Shown here in pieces: positions 7,705 through 15,599 of a DNA stretch of 64,000 nucleotides. The stretch is from Pseudoalteromonas sp. GCY. Lineage in GTDB: Bacteria; Pseudomonadota; Gammaproteobacteria; Enterobacterales; Alteromonadaceae. How positions within the stretch are numbered: position 1 is the first letter of the stretch; each line of letters begins with the position of its first letter. The DNA lies in assembly GCF_016695175.1 (NCBI RefSeq), contig NZ_CP068023.1, forward strand, positions 43,501 to 107,500. The letters are read 5' to 3'. Below the pieces are notes generated by a model. That model did no database searches, had not been told where the DNA came from, and was given only the letters and a program-made list of their open reading frames with translations. The position numbers were made by a program, and so were the translations under genes.

Positions 7705-8547
7705 ATGCTGGTGGTAGTCAACCCTTTAGCGGGGGCTGAGGGGAAAGCGCAAATTGCATGGTTAAAGCAACAATTAAAACAACAACAGTTGACGGCAACT
7801 TGGTTTAATACCACTGGAAACTTTGTCGCAGATAGGGACGCAATTACTCAAGCAGCTACGGCGGGAGTTAGCGTGGTGGTGATTGGGGGGGATGGCACTT
7901 TGCACCTAGTCGCCAATGCCATTGCCGAACGTGATAACACGCTCGCACTACTGCCAGCGGGGACTGGCAACGATTTTGCTCGGCAGTTTAATTATTCCAA
8001 AGTACAGTGGCGAGCAGCTGTATTTTCAGATCAGGTCACAAGTATTGATTTGGGTAAAGTGGACGGGCGCTGGTTTGTCAATGTCGCTGGGATTGGCTTT
8101 AACGCGCATGTCATGAATAACTTAGGACAGACCAAACGTTTAGGTAAGCTGAGCTATATCTATGCGGGACTAATGTCGCTGTTTACTGCCAAACTCATTC
8201 GCTATCACGGCAACGCATGGCCTGAGCACGGTATGATGTTGTTACTTGCGAATGGCAAACACTTTGGGGCAGGGTTAACTCCCGCCCCAATGGCTTGCCT
8301 TGATGACGGTTTGCTGGAGCTGCTGTGGTTCACGCCACAAACGCATTGGCAGCGGGTGGTATTGTTTGTCAATATGCTGCTTAAACGTCATATGGGCATG
8401 AGAAATGTGCATCACGACCGCATTGCAGAGCTTTATATCGCACAAGAGGGGTATGACATTGAGGCTGATGGTGAGATTATTGGGTGCACGCCTGCTACGA
8501 TAACCTGCTGCCGCCGAGCACTGAGCATAAAAAAAGCGCCATTATAA
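7705..8547 (+). CDS. Diacylglycerol kinase family lipid kinase (YegS/DgkB-like)
   Basis: The 280-residue protein opens with the NPLAG strand-loop and has the nucleotide-binding GGDGT motif (residues 61-65) and PAGTGNDFAR (84-93), the two hallmarks of the DAGK catalytic domain. The C-terminal beta-sandwich region carries DDGLLEL and ends near EADGE. Family members phosphorylate diacylglycerol or related lipids at the inner membrane face. An in-frame TTG lies at 7687, but the ATG at 7705 has AAGGG upstream at good spacing and starts directly at the conserved first strand. Its last codons overlap the terminator of the convergent transporter gene. The precise lipid is unknown. Confidence 0.88.
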   Translation: MLVVVNPLAGAEGKAQIAWLKQQLKQQQLTATWFNTTGNFVADRDAITQAATAGVSVVVIGGDGTLHLVANAIAERDNTLALLPAGTGNDFARQFNYSKVQWRAAVFSDQVTSIDLGKVDGRWFVNVAGIGFNAHVMNNLGQTKRLGKLSYIYAGLMSLFTAKLIRYHGNAWPEHGMMLLLANGKHFGAGLTPAPMACLDDGLLELLWFTPQTHWQRVVLFVNMLLKRHMGMRNVHHDRIAELYIAQEGYDIEADGEIIGCTPATITCCRRALSIKKAPL

Positions 8548-8556
8548 AATGGCGCT
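8535..8556 (-). terminator. Rho-independent terminator of the DMT transporter
   Basis: AGCGCCAT (8535-8542) pairs with ATGGCGCT (8549-8556). On the minus strand the stem is followed by a T run of seven. The left arm lies inside the last codons and stop of the convergent lipid kinase gene. Confidence 0.85.
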
Positions 8557-8588
8557 GAAAAGTAAGAAGCTAAAGCATTGGTAAGACT

Positions 8589-9503
8589 TCAACTTCTAAC
8601 TGGGGACCGAATGGACAACCAAGCGTAGATGCGATCTAAAGGCGTGAGTACAATCGCATTACCTAGGATGACCAAAATAAACCCAATAAAGGTATTTTGC
8701 TGCCACTCAAAGCCTTCAAATAAGGTACTCAAGGCCACGGCAACAAAAGGAAATAACACTATCAAATAACTCGCTTTCTCAGGCCCAATATTCTTGAGTA
8801 GTGAGAAATAACAACCAAAGGCAATAACGGTGCCAAACACGCTTAGGTAGATCAGAGACCACCAATATGATGCCGGCGCTTGGTTGATAAACTGATGTTC
8901 ACTAAAGGCGACATAGGCTGCTAGCATGACAGCGCTGTAAAGCATGCCCCAAGCATTTCCCGCCATAACATCAATTTGCTGATTAGAATTGCGCACGCTT
9001 ACCATATTACCGAGTGACGCGACCACTGTTCCCAATAGAGCTAATGATAATCCCAAGAAGGCCTCGCTTTGCAAATCAAATGCGACCAAATCGTGCCAAA
9101 ACAAGCTGACTATCCCAAGCGTGCCCAGTGATGCACCAAAGTAAATTCGCTTTGCAATAGGTTTGGCAAAAAACAACTTAGTGTTGACGATATTAACGAC
9201 TAATAATAATGAAAACGCAATTGATGCCATTGCTGACGTTAAATGTGCCTGAGCCCAATACAAGAAGAGATAGTTAGCACCAAAATTACACAGCGCTAAG
9301 AGGATGAAAAAGCCGTGATCTCGGCGAGAAAATCGCATTGGCACACGCTTATAGATGACAAACGCCCACATACAAACCGCGGCGAGGCCAAAGCGGTAAA
9401 ACAGCGACACAAACTCGTTGATGCTGCCAAGTTGGTATTCAATGGCAAGCCATGTTGATCCCCAAATCAACACAGTGATGGCGTAAAGAAATAGATTTTT
9501 CAT
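8589..9503 (-). CDS. EamA/DMT family transporter
   Basis: The 304-residue integral membrane protein has about ten hydrophobic segments in two repeated halves of five, the EamA/drug-metabolite transporter layout. The first helix carries IWGSTWLAIEYQLG, a common family signature, and the second half has the FGTVIAFGCYFSLLKNIGPEKASY block. The ATG at 9503 is preferred over the upstream one at 9521 because the first helix begins there. It is probably an inner-membrane exporter of a small metabolite such as an amino acid. It is divergent from a MocR regulator with a shared control region, so the regulator probably controls it. Confidence 0.88.
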   Translation of the reverse strand: MKNLFLYAITVLIWGSTWLAIEYQLGSINEFVSLFYRFGLAAVCMWAFVIYKRVPMRFSRRDHGFFILLALCNFGANYLFLYWAQAHLTSAMASIAFSLLLVVNIVNTKLFFAKPIAKRIYFGASLGTLGIVSLFWHDLVAFDLQSEAFLGLSLALLGTVVASLGNMVSVRNSNQQIDVMAGNAWGMLYSAVMLAAYVAFSEHQFINQAPASYWWSLIYLSVFGTVIAFGCYFSLLKNIGPEKASYLIVLFPFVAVALSTLFEGFEWQQNTFIGFILVILGNAIVLTPLDRIYAWLSIRSPVRS

Positions 9504-9553
9504 GATCGGCTCTAGATTCAAACAGCAGTGGAAGTCTGTAGTTTACGCTGTTA

Positions 9554-9601
9554 TTCTGTATAAGCTATATACAGAATTTGCTAATTTATACCTATACAGA
9601 T
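9554..9601. promoter_or_regulatory. Candidate MocR operator: inverted repeat plus a third half-site
   Basis: A perfect 9-bp inverted repeat, TTCTGTATA (9554-9562) and TATACAGAA (9568-9576) with a 5-base spacer, is followed by a third copy TATACAGAT at 9593-9601, in direct orientation, 25 bases from the second. It sits between the divergent transporter and regulator starts. MocR-type regulators are known to use paired direct and inverted half-sites. The third site abuts the regulator start at 9610, consistent with autorepression. Confidence 0.7.
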
Positions 9602-9609
9602 TATTGCTT

Positions 9610-11061
9610 ATGAGTACCGTTATTCAACGCCAACATTCCGCCTTTCTCTATCAGCAGGTGATCCAAATGATCTTGTCGATGGCAGAACAAGAGTCTATTT
9701 TACCGGGCGAAAAGCTTCCCTCATTGCGTGTTATGGCGCAAAACTTAAATGTCAGTATCCCAACTGTAAAGCAGGCCTATCAAGCACTTGAAGATCAAGG
9801 AAAAGTCATTGCCAAAGAGAAGTCCGGCTACTTTTTATGCCACAGATCTTCACACAACGACTCACCGAAGCGCGCACGATTGCCCGCCAAACCTGTGGTG
9901 GTTAACAAGCAGGCGTTGATTGAACAAGTGTATAAGGGGATCCATCAACCACATGCAATCCCTTTAGGTATCGCCAACCCCATCGCCATTGCTGGTACTG
10001 AGCAGGTTCTTGCCAAAATTATGCGCCGCGCAATGAAAGAAGCGGGGAATGAGCTCATCAATTATGGTCCTATGGATGGTTTGGATAGCTTAAAAAAGCA
10101 AATCGTGCGGCGTTATTTGGATATGGGCTTAGCAATCGACATGGATGAAGTGGTGATCACCAATGGCGCGCAAGAAGCATTAGCGATTGCGTTACAAGCG
10201 GTGACCAAGCCCGGAGACGTGATAGCGATTGAATCCCCCTGTTATTTTGGCATTGTTGAACTGGCTGAAAACTTAGGGCTAAAGGCCATTGAAATACCTG
10301 TTTGCCCGGATGATGGCATTTGGCTGAGCGACCTTGAACGGGCGCTTGAAAAGCATGATATTCGAGCGTGTGTGTTTTCTACCAGTATTAGTAACCCGCT
10401 TGGTAGTTTTATGCCAGATACGAGACGTGCGCAGCTGGTGGCGCTATTAGAGCAACGTGACGTGGTGTTGATAGAAGACGATGTGTATGGCGATTTATAT
10501 TTTACCGAGCAGCGCGGCATACCGGCACAAGCATTTAGCCAAAAGGGCTTAGTGATCACATGTGCGTCATTTTCAAAAACCGCAGCGCCTAGCTATCGGG
10601 TGGGTTGGATGGTCGCCAGTCAATTTAGTGCAAAAGCAAAGCGCATAAAACGTGCGTTGAGTTGCTCGTCATCTTTAATGAATCAATGGGCTCTGGCGGA
10701 TTTTCTCAGCTCTGGAGGCTACGAGCGCCATTTAAAGTTGGTCCGTAAACGGTTAATTGAGAATCGAGATCGCATGATCCAAGCGGTGAATGTTGCATTT
10801 GGTAGTGAGGTAAGAGTCAGTCGCCCGCAAGGCGGTTGTGTGCTGTGGTTAGACTTAGGTAAGCACGTCGATGGTGCCTTGCTGTTCCAAAAAGCCTTGG
10901 AGCACGGGATCAGTATTACGCCTGGTACGCTATTTAGTGCCAGCAAAAAGTATCAAAATTGTATACGTATCAGTTATGGTTTGCCGTGGGATGCGTCGGT
11001 AGAGCAAGCGATTAAAACGCTGGGGGAGTTGGCTGATGCACAAAGGAAAGGGTTGGCATAA
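9610..11061 (+). CDS. MocR/PdxR-type regulator (GntR HTH fused to aminotransferase domain)
   Basis: The N-terminal 75 residues form a GntR winged helix (LPGEKLPSLRVMAQNLNVS, then VKQAYQALEDQG). The rest is an aminotransferase class I fold with NPLGSFMP, DDVYGDL and the PLP lysine in SFSKTAAPSYRVGW (Lys323). The fold needed for PLP binding is intact. The product is 483 residues, normal for MocR regulators. The frame is open upstream, but the ATG at 9610 starts just before the HTH. MocR proteins use PLP or an aldimine as effector. Here the divergent DMT exporter suggests an amine or amino-acid effector. The inverted repeats just upstream are its likely operator. Confidence 0.9.
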   Translation: MSTVIQRQHSAFLYQQVIQMILSMAEQESILPGEKLPSLRVMAQNLNVSIPTVKQAYQALEDQGKVIAKEKSGYFLCHRSSHNDSPKRARLPAKPVVVNKQALIEQVYKGIHQPHAIPLGIANPIAIAGTEQVLAKIMRRAMKEAGNELINYGPMDGLDSLKKQIVRRYLDMGLAIDMDEVVITNGAQEALAIALQAVTKPGDVIAIESPCYFGIVELAENLGLKAIEIPVCPDDGIWLSDLERALEKHDIRACVFSTSISNPLGSFMPDTRRAQLVALLEQRDVVLIEDDVYGDLYFTEQRGIPAQAFSQKGLVITCASFSKTAAPSYRVGWMVASQFSAKAKRIKRALSCSSSLMNQWALADFLSSGGYERHLKLVRKRLIENRDRMIQAVNVAFGSEVRVSRPQGGCVLWLDLGKHVDGALLFQKALEHGISITPGTLFSASKKYQNCIRISYGLPWDASVEQAIKTLGELADAQRKGLA

Positions 11062-11099
11062 CGTACCCTTAATTAAATGTAAGTTATGCCAACGTTAGA

Positions 11100-11885
11100 T
11101 TATTTAAATTTAAACAGTTGGTACTCTGACATTGCGGGGATAGACCTTGCTACAATAGCTTCGTTTTTCGCGATTTGTTCAAAGTCGCCACACAGTGCGT
11201 CGGCTTTTTTCTCAATAGATTCTGCCTGTTGTTCAACTTTAGTTTCGATTTGTGTTGCGAAGTTTTCCATACGTTGTTCAAAGCTGCTCATATCACCGTT
11301 TGCATCTGACATTTCGTTGCCAATCGCAACCAGTAAGCTACCTATCGATTGCATCATGGCACCTTGTACTGCGGTCTCGATTTTTTCTTCAAACTGATTA
11401 TCGAAATTTTGGCCGAACTCATCAAAGGTTTGCTTGCCCATCACAAACGCACCTTGCTGATAAAACGTATTTTGCACTTCTGTTTCGAGGTCATCGATCA
11501 CAGCATGGATGCTATCTAAACTGGTTAAATTAAAGGTTTGCGCCACTTCATTAAGGGCAACGCCCGCTAGTTTTATGCCTTCAAAAGCAATATCAGCCAC
11601 TTGTGGTAGGCGGCCTCTTAGTTCATCACCATATTGCGTGAGCATCGTTTTTTGCTGTGTATTAAGTGCGATGCGCTCGCCATTGAGTGTCAGTTCGCCA
11701 AGATTGTTGATCTCAGCTGTTTTGTTTTTGGCCGTTGTGATCACCAAGTTATCAGGCGTGATCCTAACGTCATTCTGAAATTCTACTTCACAATTGTCAC
11801 CGCTAAACGTGATGTTATTTTTTTCGTGTGCAGCGACGGTGGTTGTCATCATTGTTGCTGCTGTTAGTAGTAAAATTTTATTCAT
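11100..11885 (-). CDS. yggN: YggN/DUF2884 family periplasmic protein
   Basis: The 261-residue protein has a signal peptide (cleavage after TTVAA), then the DUF2884 pattern: an early beta-rich stretch with NCEVEFQNDVRI, then NLGELTLNGERIALNTQQ and a long acidic helical region (LSSFEQRMENFATQIETKVEQQ) before a C-terminal cysteine. E. coli YggN has the same design. It is periplasmic and its function is unknown. The only other cysteine in the mature part is Cys33, so one disulfide is possible. It is transcribed alone. The family assignment rests on overall pattern and I would put it as likely rather than certain. Confidence 0.75.
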   Translation of the reverse strand: MNKILLLTAATMMTTTVAAHEKNNITFSGDNCEVEFQNDVRITPDNLVITTAKNKTAEINNLGELTLNGERIALNTQQKTMLTQYGDELRGRLPQVADIAFEGIKLAGVALNEVAQTFNLTSLDSIHAVIDDLETEVQNTFYQQGAFVMGKQTFDEFGQNFDNQFEEKIETAVQGAMMQSIGSLLVAIGNEMSDANGDMSSFEQRMENFATQIETKVEQQAESIEKKADALCGDFEQIAKNEAIVARSIPAMSEYQLFKFK

Positions 11886-12173
11886 GGTCGATCCTTATTG
11901 GCTCAGTTGCATGATTGTTGTTACAAGAACAATGCCAAATATAAACTCAAATAAAATCAATGTATTGTGTTTTATTGTTGAAAGTTAATGTGCTCTAAAA
12001 GTGATGAAATTGACTAAAATATAGTTGTTTTTGTCAAAATGAATTAGGCAATAAAAGATTTTTATTGTAAGGATAAGAAACTCTCACTTTTCAGAATGAC
12101 AATTTAGCGCTAAATAGTGATCTTGAGAGACGGCTCTCATTTTATTAATGACTATTTTATTTTGGAGTTAGTT
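11886..12173. other. AT-rich intergenic region with a small hairpin
   Basis: This gap holds the promoters of the divergent yggN and PA3496-like genes. A 6-bp inverted repeat TGAGAG (12124-12129) and CTCTCA (12134-12139) lies shortly upstream of the PA3496-like start. I see nothing else in it. Confidence 0.4.
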
Positions 12174-12359
12174 GTGGGTAAGACATTCTCTTACGATGCG
12201 CTTGATGATGATTTTGCAGACGATGAATTTGAAAAGTTGGGTCGTAACCAACATGACAAGCAAAAGCGTAAAGTCAAAAGAAAGCTAGACGACTACTTAG
12301 AGCAAAAACGCCTACGTAGAAATCTAGGCGATGATGATTTCGACTATATTGATGATTGA
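12174..12359 (+). CDS. PA3496-like small acidic/basic protein
   Basis: The product is 61 residues with GTG as start at 12174, set by GGAG seven bases upstream; the open frame extends back to 12117 but that part lacks a signal. It runs from an acidic stretch (DALDDDFADDEFEKLG) to a basic coil (KQKRKVKRKLDDYLEQKRLRR) and ends in acidic DDDFDYIDD. The basic block followed by 'RRNLGDD' resembles the PA3496 family of putative envelope integrity proteins as I recall it. No membrane segment or signal peptide is seen, so its place in the cell is unclear. The terminator at 12507 probably ends its transcript. Confidence 0.65.
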   Translation: MGKTFSYDALDDDFADDEFEKLGRNQHDKQKRKVKRKLDDYLEQKRLRRNLGDDDFDYIDD

Positions 12360-12506
12360 TCACTAGACGCCATCTACGAGTCTAGCACTGACAGTAATTC
12401 AATTTGGCTGTGTGATTAAGCAGGGCTGTGGGTTACTCGGTGCGATGTCTGAGTTATTATGTCGTTGGTGATAGCCAAGCAAGTGACGAGATATTCAGAT
12501 AGTAAG
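12360..12506 (+). other. Long 3' region between a small gene and its terminator
   Basis: The 147 bases between the stop at 12359 and the terminator contain no coding frame with a start signal. A CTAGAC (12363-12368) / GTCTAG (12380-12385) stem can form. The region may be a long 3' UTR or carry a 3'-derived small RNA, but no promoter is evident. Confidence 0.3.
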
Positions 12507-12535
12507 CAGCCGCAAATATGCGGCTGTTTTGTTTT
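12507..12535 (+). terminator. Rho-independent terminator
   Basis: CAGCCGC (12507-12513) pairs with GCGGCTG (12520-12526) around the loop AAATAT, followed by TTTTGTTTTT. It ends the plus-strand transcript carrying the PA3496-like gene. The reverse complement has no T run after the stem. Confidence 0.88.
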
Positions 12536-12550
12536 TATACGCTGGTGTTC

Positions 12551-12997
12551 TTAATCTTTAAAAGATTTATGACAGTCTTTACAGCCTTTTGCCCAATCTT
12601 TAAATGCAGAAGCAATCAGCTTTTTGTCACCAGAGTCAGCTGCAACAGCCAGTGCTTGAGCATACTCGGCAAATTGCTTGGCTTTACCATCGAACTCAGC
12701 TCTGTTTGACCAAACGGCTGGTAAAGCATCAGTATTGCCTTTGTCAGAACCGTCAATGAATGCTTCCCAAGGCATTTGCGATAATTGCGCAGCATTGTGA
12801 GCACGTTGTTTAAATACTTCAGCATCAAATGGTACTTTGCCTTTTAGCATGTCGCCCATATTGCCAATCTGGAAACGGATCAATTGGAAAGACGCTTGGC
12901 GGTATTCAATAGCATCTTCAGCCGATTCAAACATAGTGTTAGCTTGCGCTGTTGCTGCAAGACAGCTAAATAGTGTGACGGTAAGTAGTTTCTTCAT
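12551..12997 (-). CDS. Cytochrome c' (class II c-type cytochrome)
   Basis: The 148-residue protein has a signal peptide (MKKLLTVTLFSCLAATAQA) and a haem-binding CKDCH near the C-terminus (139-143), the place expected for class II cytochromes c, after a four-helix-bundle sequence. The haem is attached in the periplasm. Cytochromes c' bind NO and CO and are linked to nitrosative-stress protection; this role is from the family. The usual N-terminal distal-pocket region is present (EYRQASFQLIRFQIG). It is transcribed singly, with its own region upstream, and I see no adjacent denitrification gene. Confidence 0.92.
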   Translation of the reverse strand: MKKLLTVTLFSCLAATAQANTMFESAEDAIEYRQASFQLIRFQIGNMGDMLKGKVPFDAEVFKQRAHNAAQLSQMPWEAFIDGSDKGNTDALPAVWSNRAEFDGKAKQFAEYAQALAVAADSGDKKLIASAFKDWAKGCKDCHKSFKD

Positions 12998-13099
12998 AGT
13001 AAACCCCTAATGATTTTTCCCTATTTTCAATGTAAATTACAAATATAATCAAACAATTGCGATAAGTGCCCTGTGACGAAGGCAACGAGTTTCAAATAA

Positions 13100-13564
13100 T
13101 CAGCTCTCGATATCTTTGAATATCATGCCCCTGCGCATACTGCGGGTGGCAAGAAATATTTCTCCAAGCAAAGAGACAAACGCGCCAATAAGCAGCACCA
13201 TAGCGGCGATAAAACAAGACGATAAAGTAATGCCCAATGGCATACTGTACAAGTGTGACATGAACAGCAGCATAACCACTGCACACACAAGCAACGCACT
13301 GAGTACACTCATGCTAAATGCAACGTGAATAAAACGAGACCGTTTTAACAGTGCGCGCATTTCACGGCTAAAGTGCATTTTGAGTTCTTCATCTTGCGTG
13401 GTATTAATCTTGCGATCGAGTAAACGCGCCCTATCCGTGATCCGTGCTAAGCGGTTTGATAGTACCCCTAAGGTCGCAGCAATACCCGTAATTAAAAATA
13501 CAGGGGCAACGGCGGTTTGGATAACTTTGGCCATCGTGAGAATGCTAACGACTTCTGGATTCAT
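13100..13564 (-). CDS. DUF2721 family membrane protein
   Basis: The 154-residue protein has a first helix (VAPVFLITGIAATLGVLSNRLARITDRARLLDRKI), a soluble charged loop (residues 40-75) with RALLKRSRF and two further C-terminal hydrophobic segments ending in FLATRSMRRG. That pattern, particularly 'LTRLARITDR', is typical of DUF2721 inner-membrane proteins. Function is unknown. The ATG at 13564 fits the start of the family. It lies 12 bases downstream of the thioredoxin-like lipoprotein gene, in the same direction, and may be cotranscribed with it. Confidence 0.8.
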   Translation of the reverse strand: MNPEVVSILTMAKVIQTAVAPVFLITGIAATLGVLSNRLARITDRARLLDRKINTTQDEELKMHFSREMRALLKRSRFIHVAFSMSVLSALLVCAVVMLLFMSHLYSMPLGITLSSCFIAAMVLLIGAFVSLLGEIFLATRSMRRGMIFKDIES

Positions 13565-13576
13565 ATAGTTACCTCG

Positions 13577-14089
13577 TTAATTCCAGTTTAGTTTTGATAA
13601 GGTGTTGGGTTGCTCACCGATGAGGGTTTGCATCACTTGGTTGCGTTCATCAAGCAAGATGACTCTAGGAATGCCTTTATTGGCATACGTGTTGTAAATA
13701 TCTCGATTGGGATCGGCAACAAAATGGATGGGCAATTGCATGGTTTCGTTGAATTGCTCAAGTGTAATGTTAGTTTCTTCTCGACCAATGGCAACGATGG
13801 TTAACTCGGCCTGGGTGAGTAATTCAGATTGTTTTAGTTCACTCAATAAGCGTTGCGAATCGGAGCACCATGTCGCGAATAAAATTACCAACTTTTTGTG
13901 ATTAGCATCGAACCTAACGGCTTGGTTTTTGATATCCGTAAATTGCAAATGTTTAAAGGTGTCGCCAGTGTGGATATAGGTCTGATAGCCATCGTCTGCT
14001 TGTGGTAGCGCTTCGTTAGAGGCCTTGCAGCCGCTTAATCCGGTAGCGAGTACGGTGCTAAGTAGTAACATTTTTATTGTTGTTTTCAT
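13577..14089 (-). CDS. Thioredoxin-like lipoprotein with CxxS motif
   Basis: Starting at ATG 14089, which has AAGGGAT and TAGG upstream, the product is 170 residues with a lipobox (LSGC, Cys21) so it is probably anchored to a membrane by lipid. After the lipid anchor comes a thioredoxin fold of TlpA/AhpC type: a strand ending VILFATWC and the motif Cys75-Ser-Asp-Ser78 where a redox pair Cys-x-x-Cys would be. The second cysteine is replaced by serine, so it cannot form an internal disulfide and may be a monothiol enzyme or binding protein. The cis-proline region reads KGIPRVIL. It lies upstream of DUF2721. Confidence 0.78.
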   Translation of the reverse strand: MKTTIKMLLLSTVLATGLSGCKASNEALPQADDGYQTYIHTGDTFKHLQFTDIKNQAVRFDANHKKLVILFATWCSDSQRLLSELKQSELLTQAELTIVAIGREETNITLEQFNETMQLPIHFVADPNRDIYNTYANKGIPRVILLDERNQVMQTLIGEQPNTLSKLNWN

Positions 14090-14195
14090 GCCTATCCCTT
14101 GATTCCATGTCGGTGTTTTTGAAGTCTTGCGCACATTTCAGTATATTGCCCGACTTAGATGATTTCTTAAAGTCCAATTTCTTATAGCCGTTGAT

Positions 14196-14624
14196 ATGAT
14201 TTATCTTTCTTTATTTGGGCTTGCTTTTATTGCCGCAACCTTATTACCTGCGTCGTCGGAGCTGGCGCTAAGTGGGTTCGTTGTGAAACAGCAAGGCGAA
14301 CTGGTTTGGTTATGGCTGGCTGCGACAACAGGTAATTTACTAGGTAGCTGTGTGAACTATTATCTTGGCTGGTTTATCGCTAAGTGGCGGAATAAGCGCT
14401 GGTTTCCGGTTTCTCAACAGCAATATGATAAGGCTTGTGGACTATTTAATCGTTACGGTAAGTTTTCATTGCTATTTGCTTGGCTACCCATAGTCGGAGA
14501 TCCTTTGACTGTGGTAGCGGGGTCTCTACGGACCTCTTTTGGGTGGTTTTTTGTGTTAGTCGCGCTCGGTAAAGGCGCCCGTTACGCACTGGTGATTTAC
14601 CTTGCCTTACAGGTGATTTCTTAA
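14196..14624 (+). CDS. yqaA: YqaA family (SNARE-associated/DedA-like) membrane protein
   Basis: The 142-residue protein has hydrophobic segments at both ends and in the middle (LFGLAFIAATLLPASSELAL, WLWLAATTGNLLGSCVNYYLG, LLFAWLPIVGDPLTVVAGSL) and the GDPLTV signature of YqaA, a short relative of the DedA family of inner-membrane proteins. DedA proteins help in undecaprenyl phosphate or other lipid flipping; whether YqaA does so is not known. It is divergent from the lipoprotein gene and convergent with folX. The length fits the E. coli homologue. Confidence 0.85.
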   Translation: MIYLSLFGLAFIAATLLPASSELALSGFVVKQQGELVWLWLAATTGNLLGSCVNYYLGWFIAKWRNKRWFPVSQQQYDKACGLFNRYGKFSLLFAWLPIVGDPLTVVAGSLRTSFGWFFVLVALGKGARYALVIYLALQVIS

Positions 14625-14668
14625 TACCAGAAGGCAAGGAAGTGCATATCAGGGTCTTATCGCTTAGT

Positions 14669-15031
14669 TTAGCTTCTGTACCAATCAAGCGTGAGTGACA
14701 CTGAGTCAGCAAACCGTAAAGCGTGCGGTTTATCTACGGTGACTTTTGCATACGTCACGTCTTGATGTTGGTGACATTCAGCAAGTATGTCAGCCACTAA
14801 TTTCTCAAGTAACAAAAAATGCCCTTCTTCTACCAGTGTGATGACAGCTTTGGTCACCGTTTTGTAGTTAAGCGCGTGAGCCACGTTATCATGATCTAAA
14901 CATGCCGTATCCGCTGGGTAGTGAATTTCAATATTGATCACGACATCTTGCTTTTTTTCCCGCTCCTCGGGATTAAAACCAATAAAGGTACGCAGCCTTA
15001 AATTCGTCACCTTAATAATGGCGTTCGACAT
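14669..15031 (-). CDS. folX: Dihydroneopterin triphosphate 2'-epimerase
   Basis: The 120-residue protein closely follows FolX of E. coli: the opening NLRLRTFIGFNPEEREKKQD, the YPADTA-type block, ALNYKTVTKAV, FLLLEKLVADIL and the end KPHALRFADSVSLTLDW. It interconverts dihydroneopterin and dihydromonapterin triphosphate. It differs from true dihydroneopterin aldolase (FolB) by these blocks. The gene is 7 bases downstream of folE and completes a folM-folE-folX operon. It ends facing yqaA. Confidence 0.9.
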   Translation of the reverse strand: MSNAIIKVTNLRLRTFIGFNPEEREKKQDVVINIEIHYPADTACLDHDNVAHALNYKTVTKAVITLVEEGHFLLLEKLVADILAECHQHQDVTYAKVTVDKPHALRFADSVSLTLDWYRS

Positions 15032-15038
15032 AGCGTGC

Positions 15039-15593
15039 TTATCCTTTCACTAACTGTAAGAATTCGTTGCGGGTTTTGGGATCGCTTCTGAAGTTACCAA
15101 GCATGACAGAAGTTCGCATGCTAGAGTTTTGTTTTTCAACCCCACGCATCATCATACACATATGTTTGGCTTCAACGATCACGCCAACGCCTTTTGCGCC
15201 AGTGACTTCCTCAACGGCCTGAGCGATTTGATGAGTCAGCTGTTCTTGAATTTGAAAACGACGGGCGAACATGTCAACAATGCGAGCAAATTTAGACAAG
15301 CCAAGCACTTTACCGTTAGGTATATAAGCGATGTGACAACGACCAACGAAAGGTAGAAGGTGATGCTCACACATAGAGTACAACTCTATATCTTGGACCA
15401 GCACCATATCATCGGCATCCGAGCTGAATACCGCGTTATTGGTGATTTCATCCAGTGTTTGACGGTAGCCCTGAGTCAGATATTCCATCGCTTTCGCTGC
15501 GCGCTTTGGCGTATCTAATAATCCTTCGCGGTCTGCATCTTCACCCACGGCTTCAATAATCGTTTTATAACTCTGTTGTAATTTGTCTTGCAT
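15039..15593 (-). CDS. folE: GTP cyclohydrolase I
   Basis: The 184-residue enzyme makes dihydroneopterin triphosphate from GTP. Zinc ligands are seen as Cys75 and His78 in [10 protein letters not shown] and Cys146 in HMCMMMRG; the latter block is the classical type-I signature. It is the typical short bacterial form. It is 6 bases downstream of folM, and folX follows after 7 bases. Since it belongs to this monapterin operon, it may be a pathway-dedicated copy; a second folE elsewhere in the genome would be needed to say so. Confidence 0.95.
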   Translation of the reverse strand: MQDKLQQSYKTIIEAVGEDADREGLLDTPKRAAKAMEYLTQGYRQTLDEITNNAVFSSDADDMVLVQDIELYSMCEHHLLPFVGRCHIAYIPNGKVLGLSKFARIVDMFARRFQIQEQLTHQIAQAVEEVTGAKGVGVIVEAKHMCMMMRGVEKQNSSMRTSVMLGNFRSDPKTRNEFLQLVKG

Positions 15594-15599
15594 AATGCG

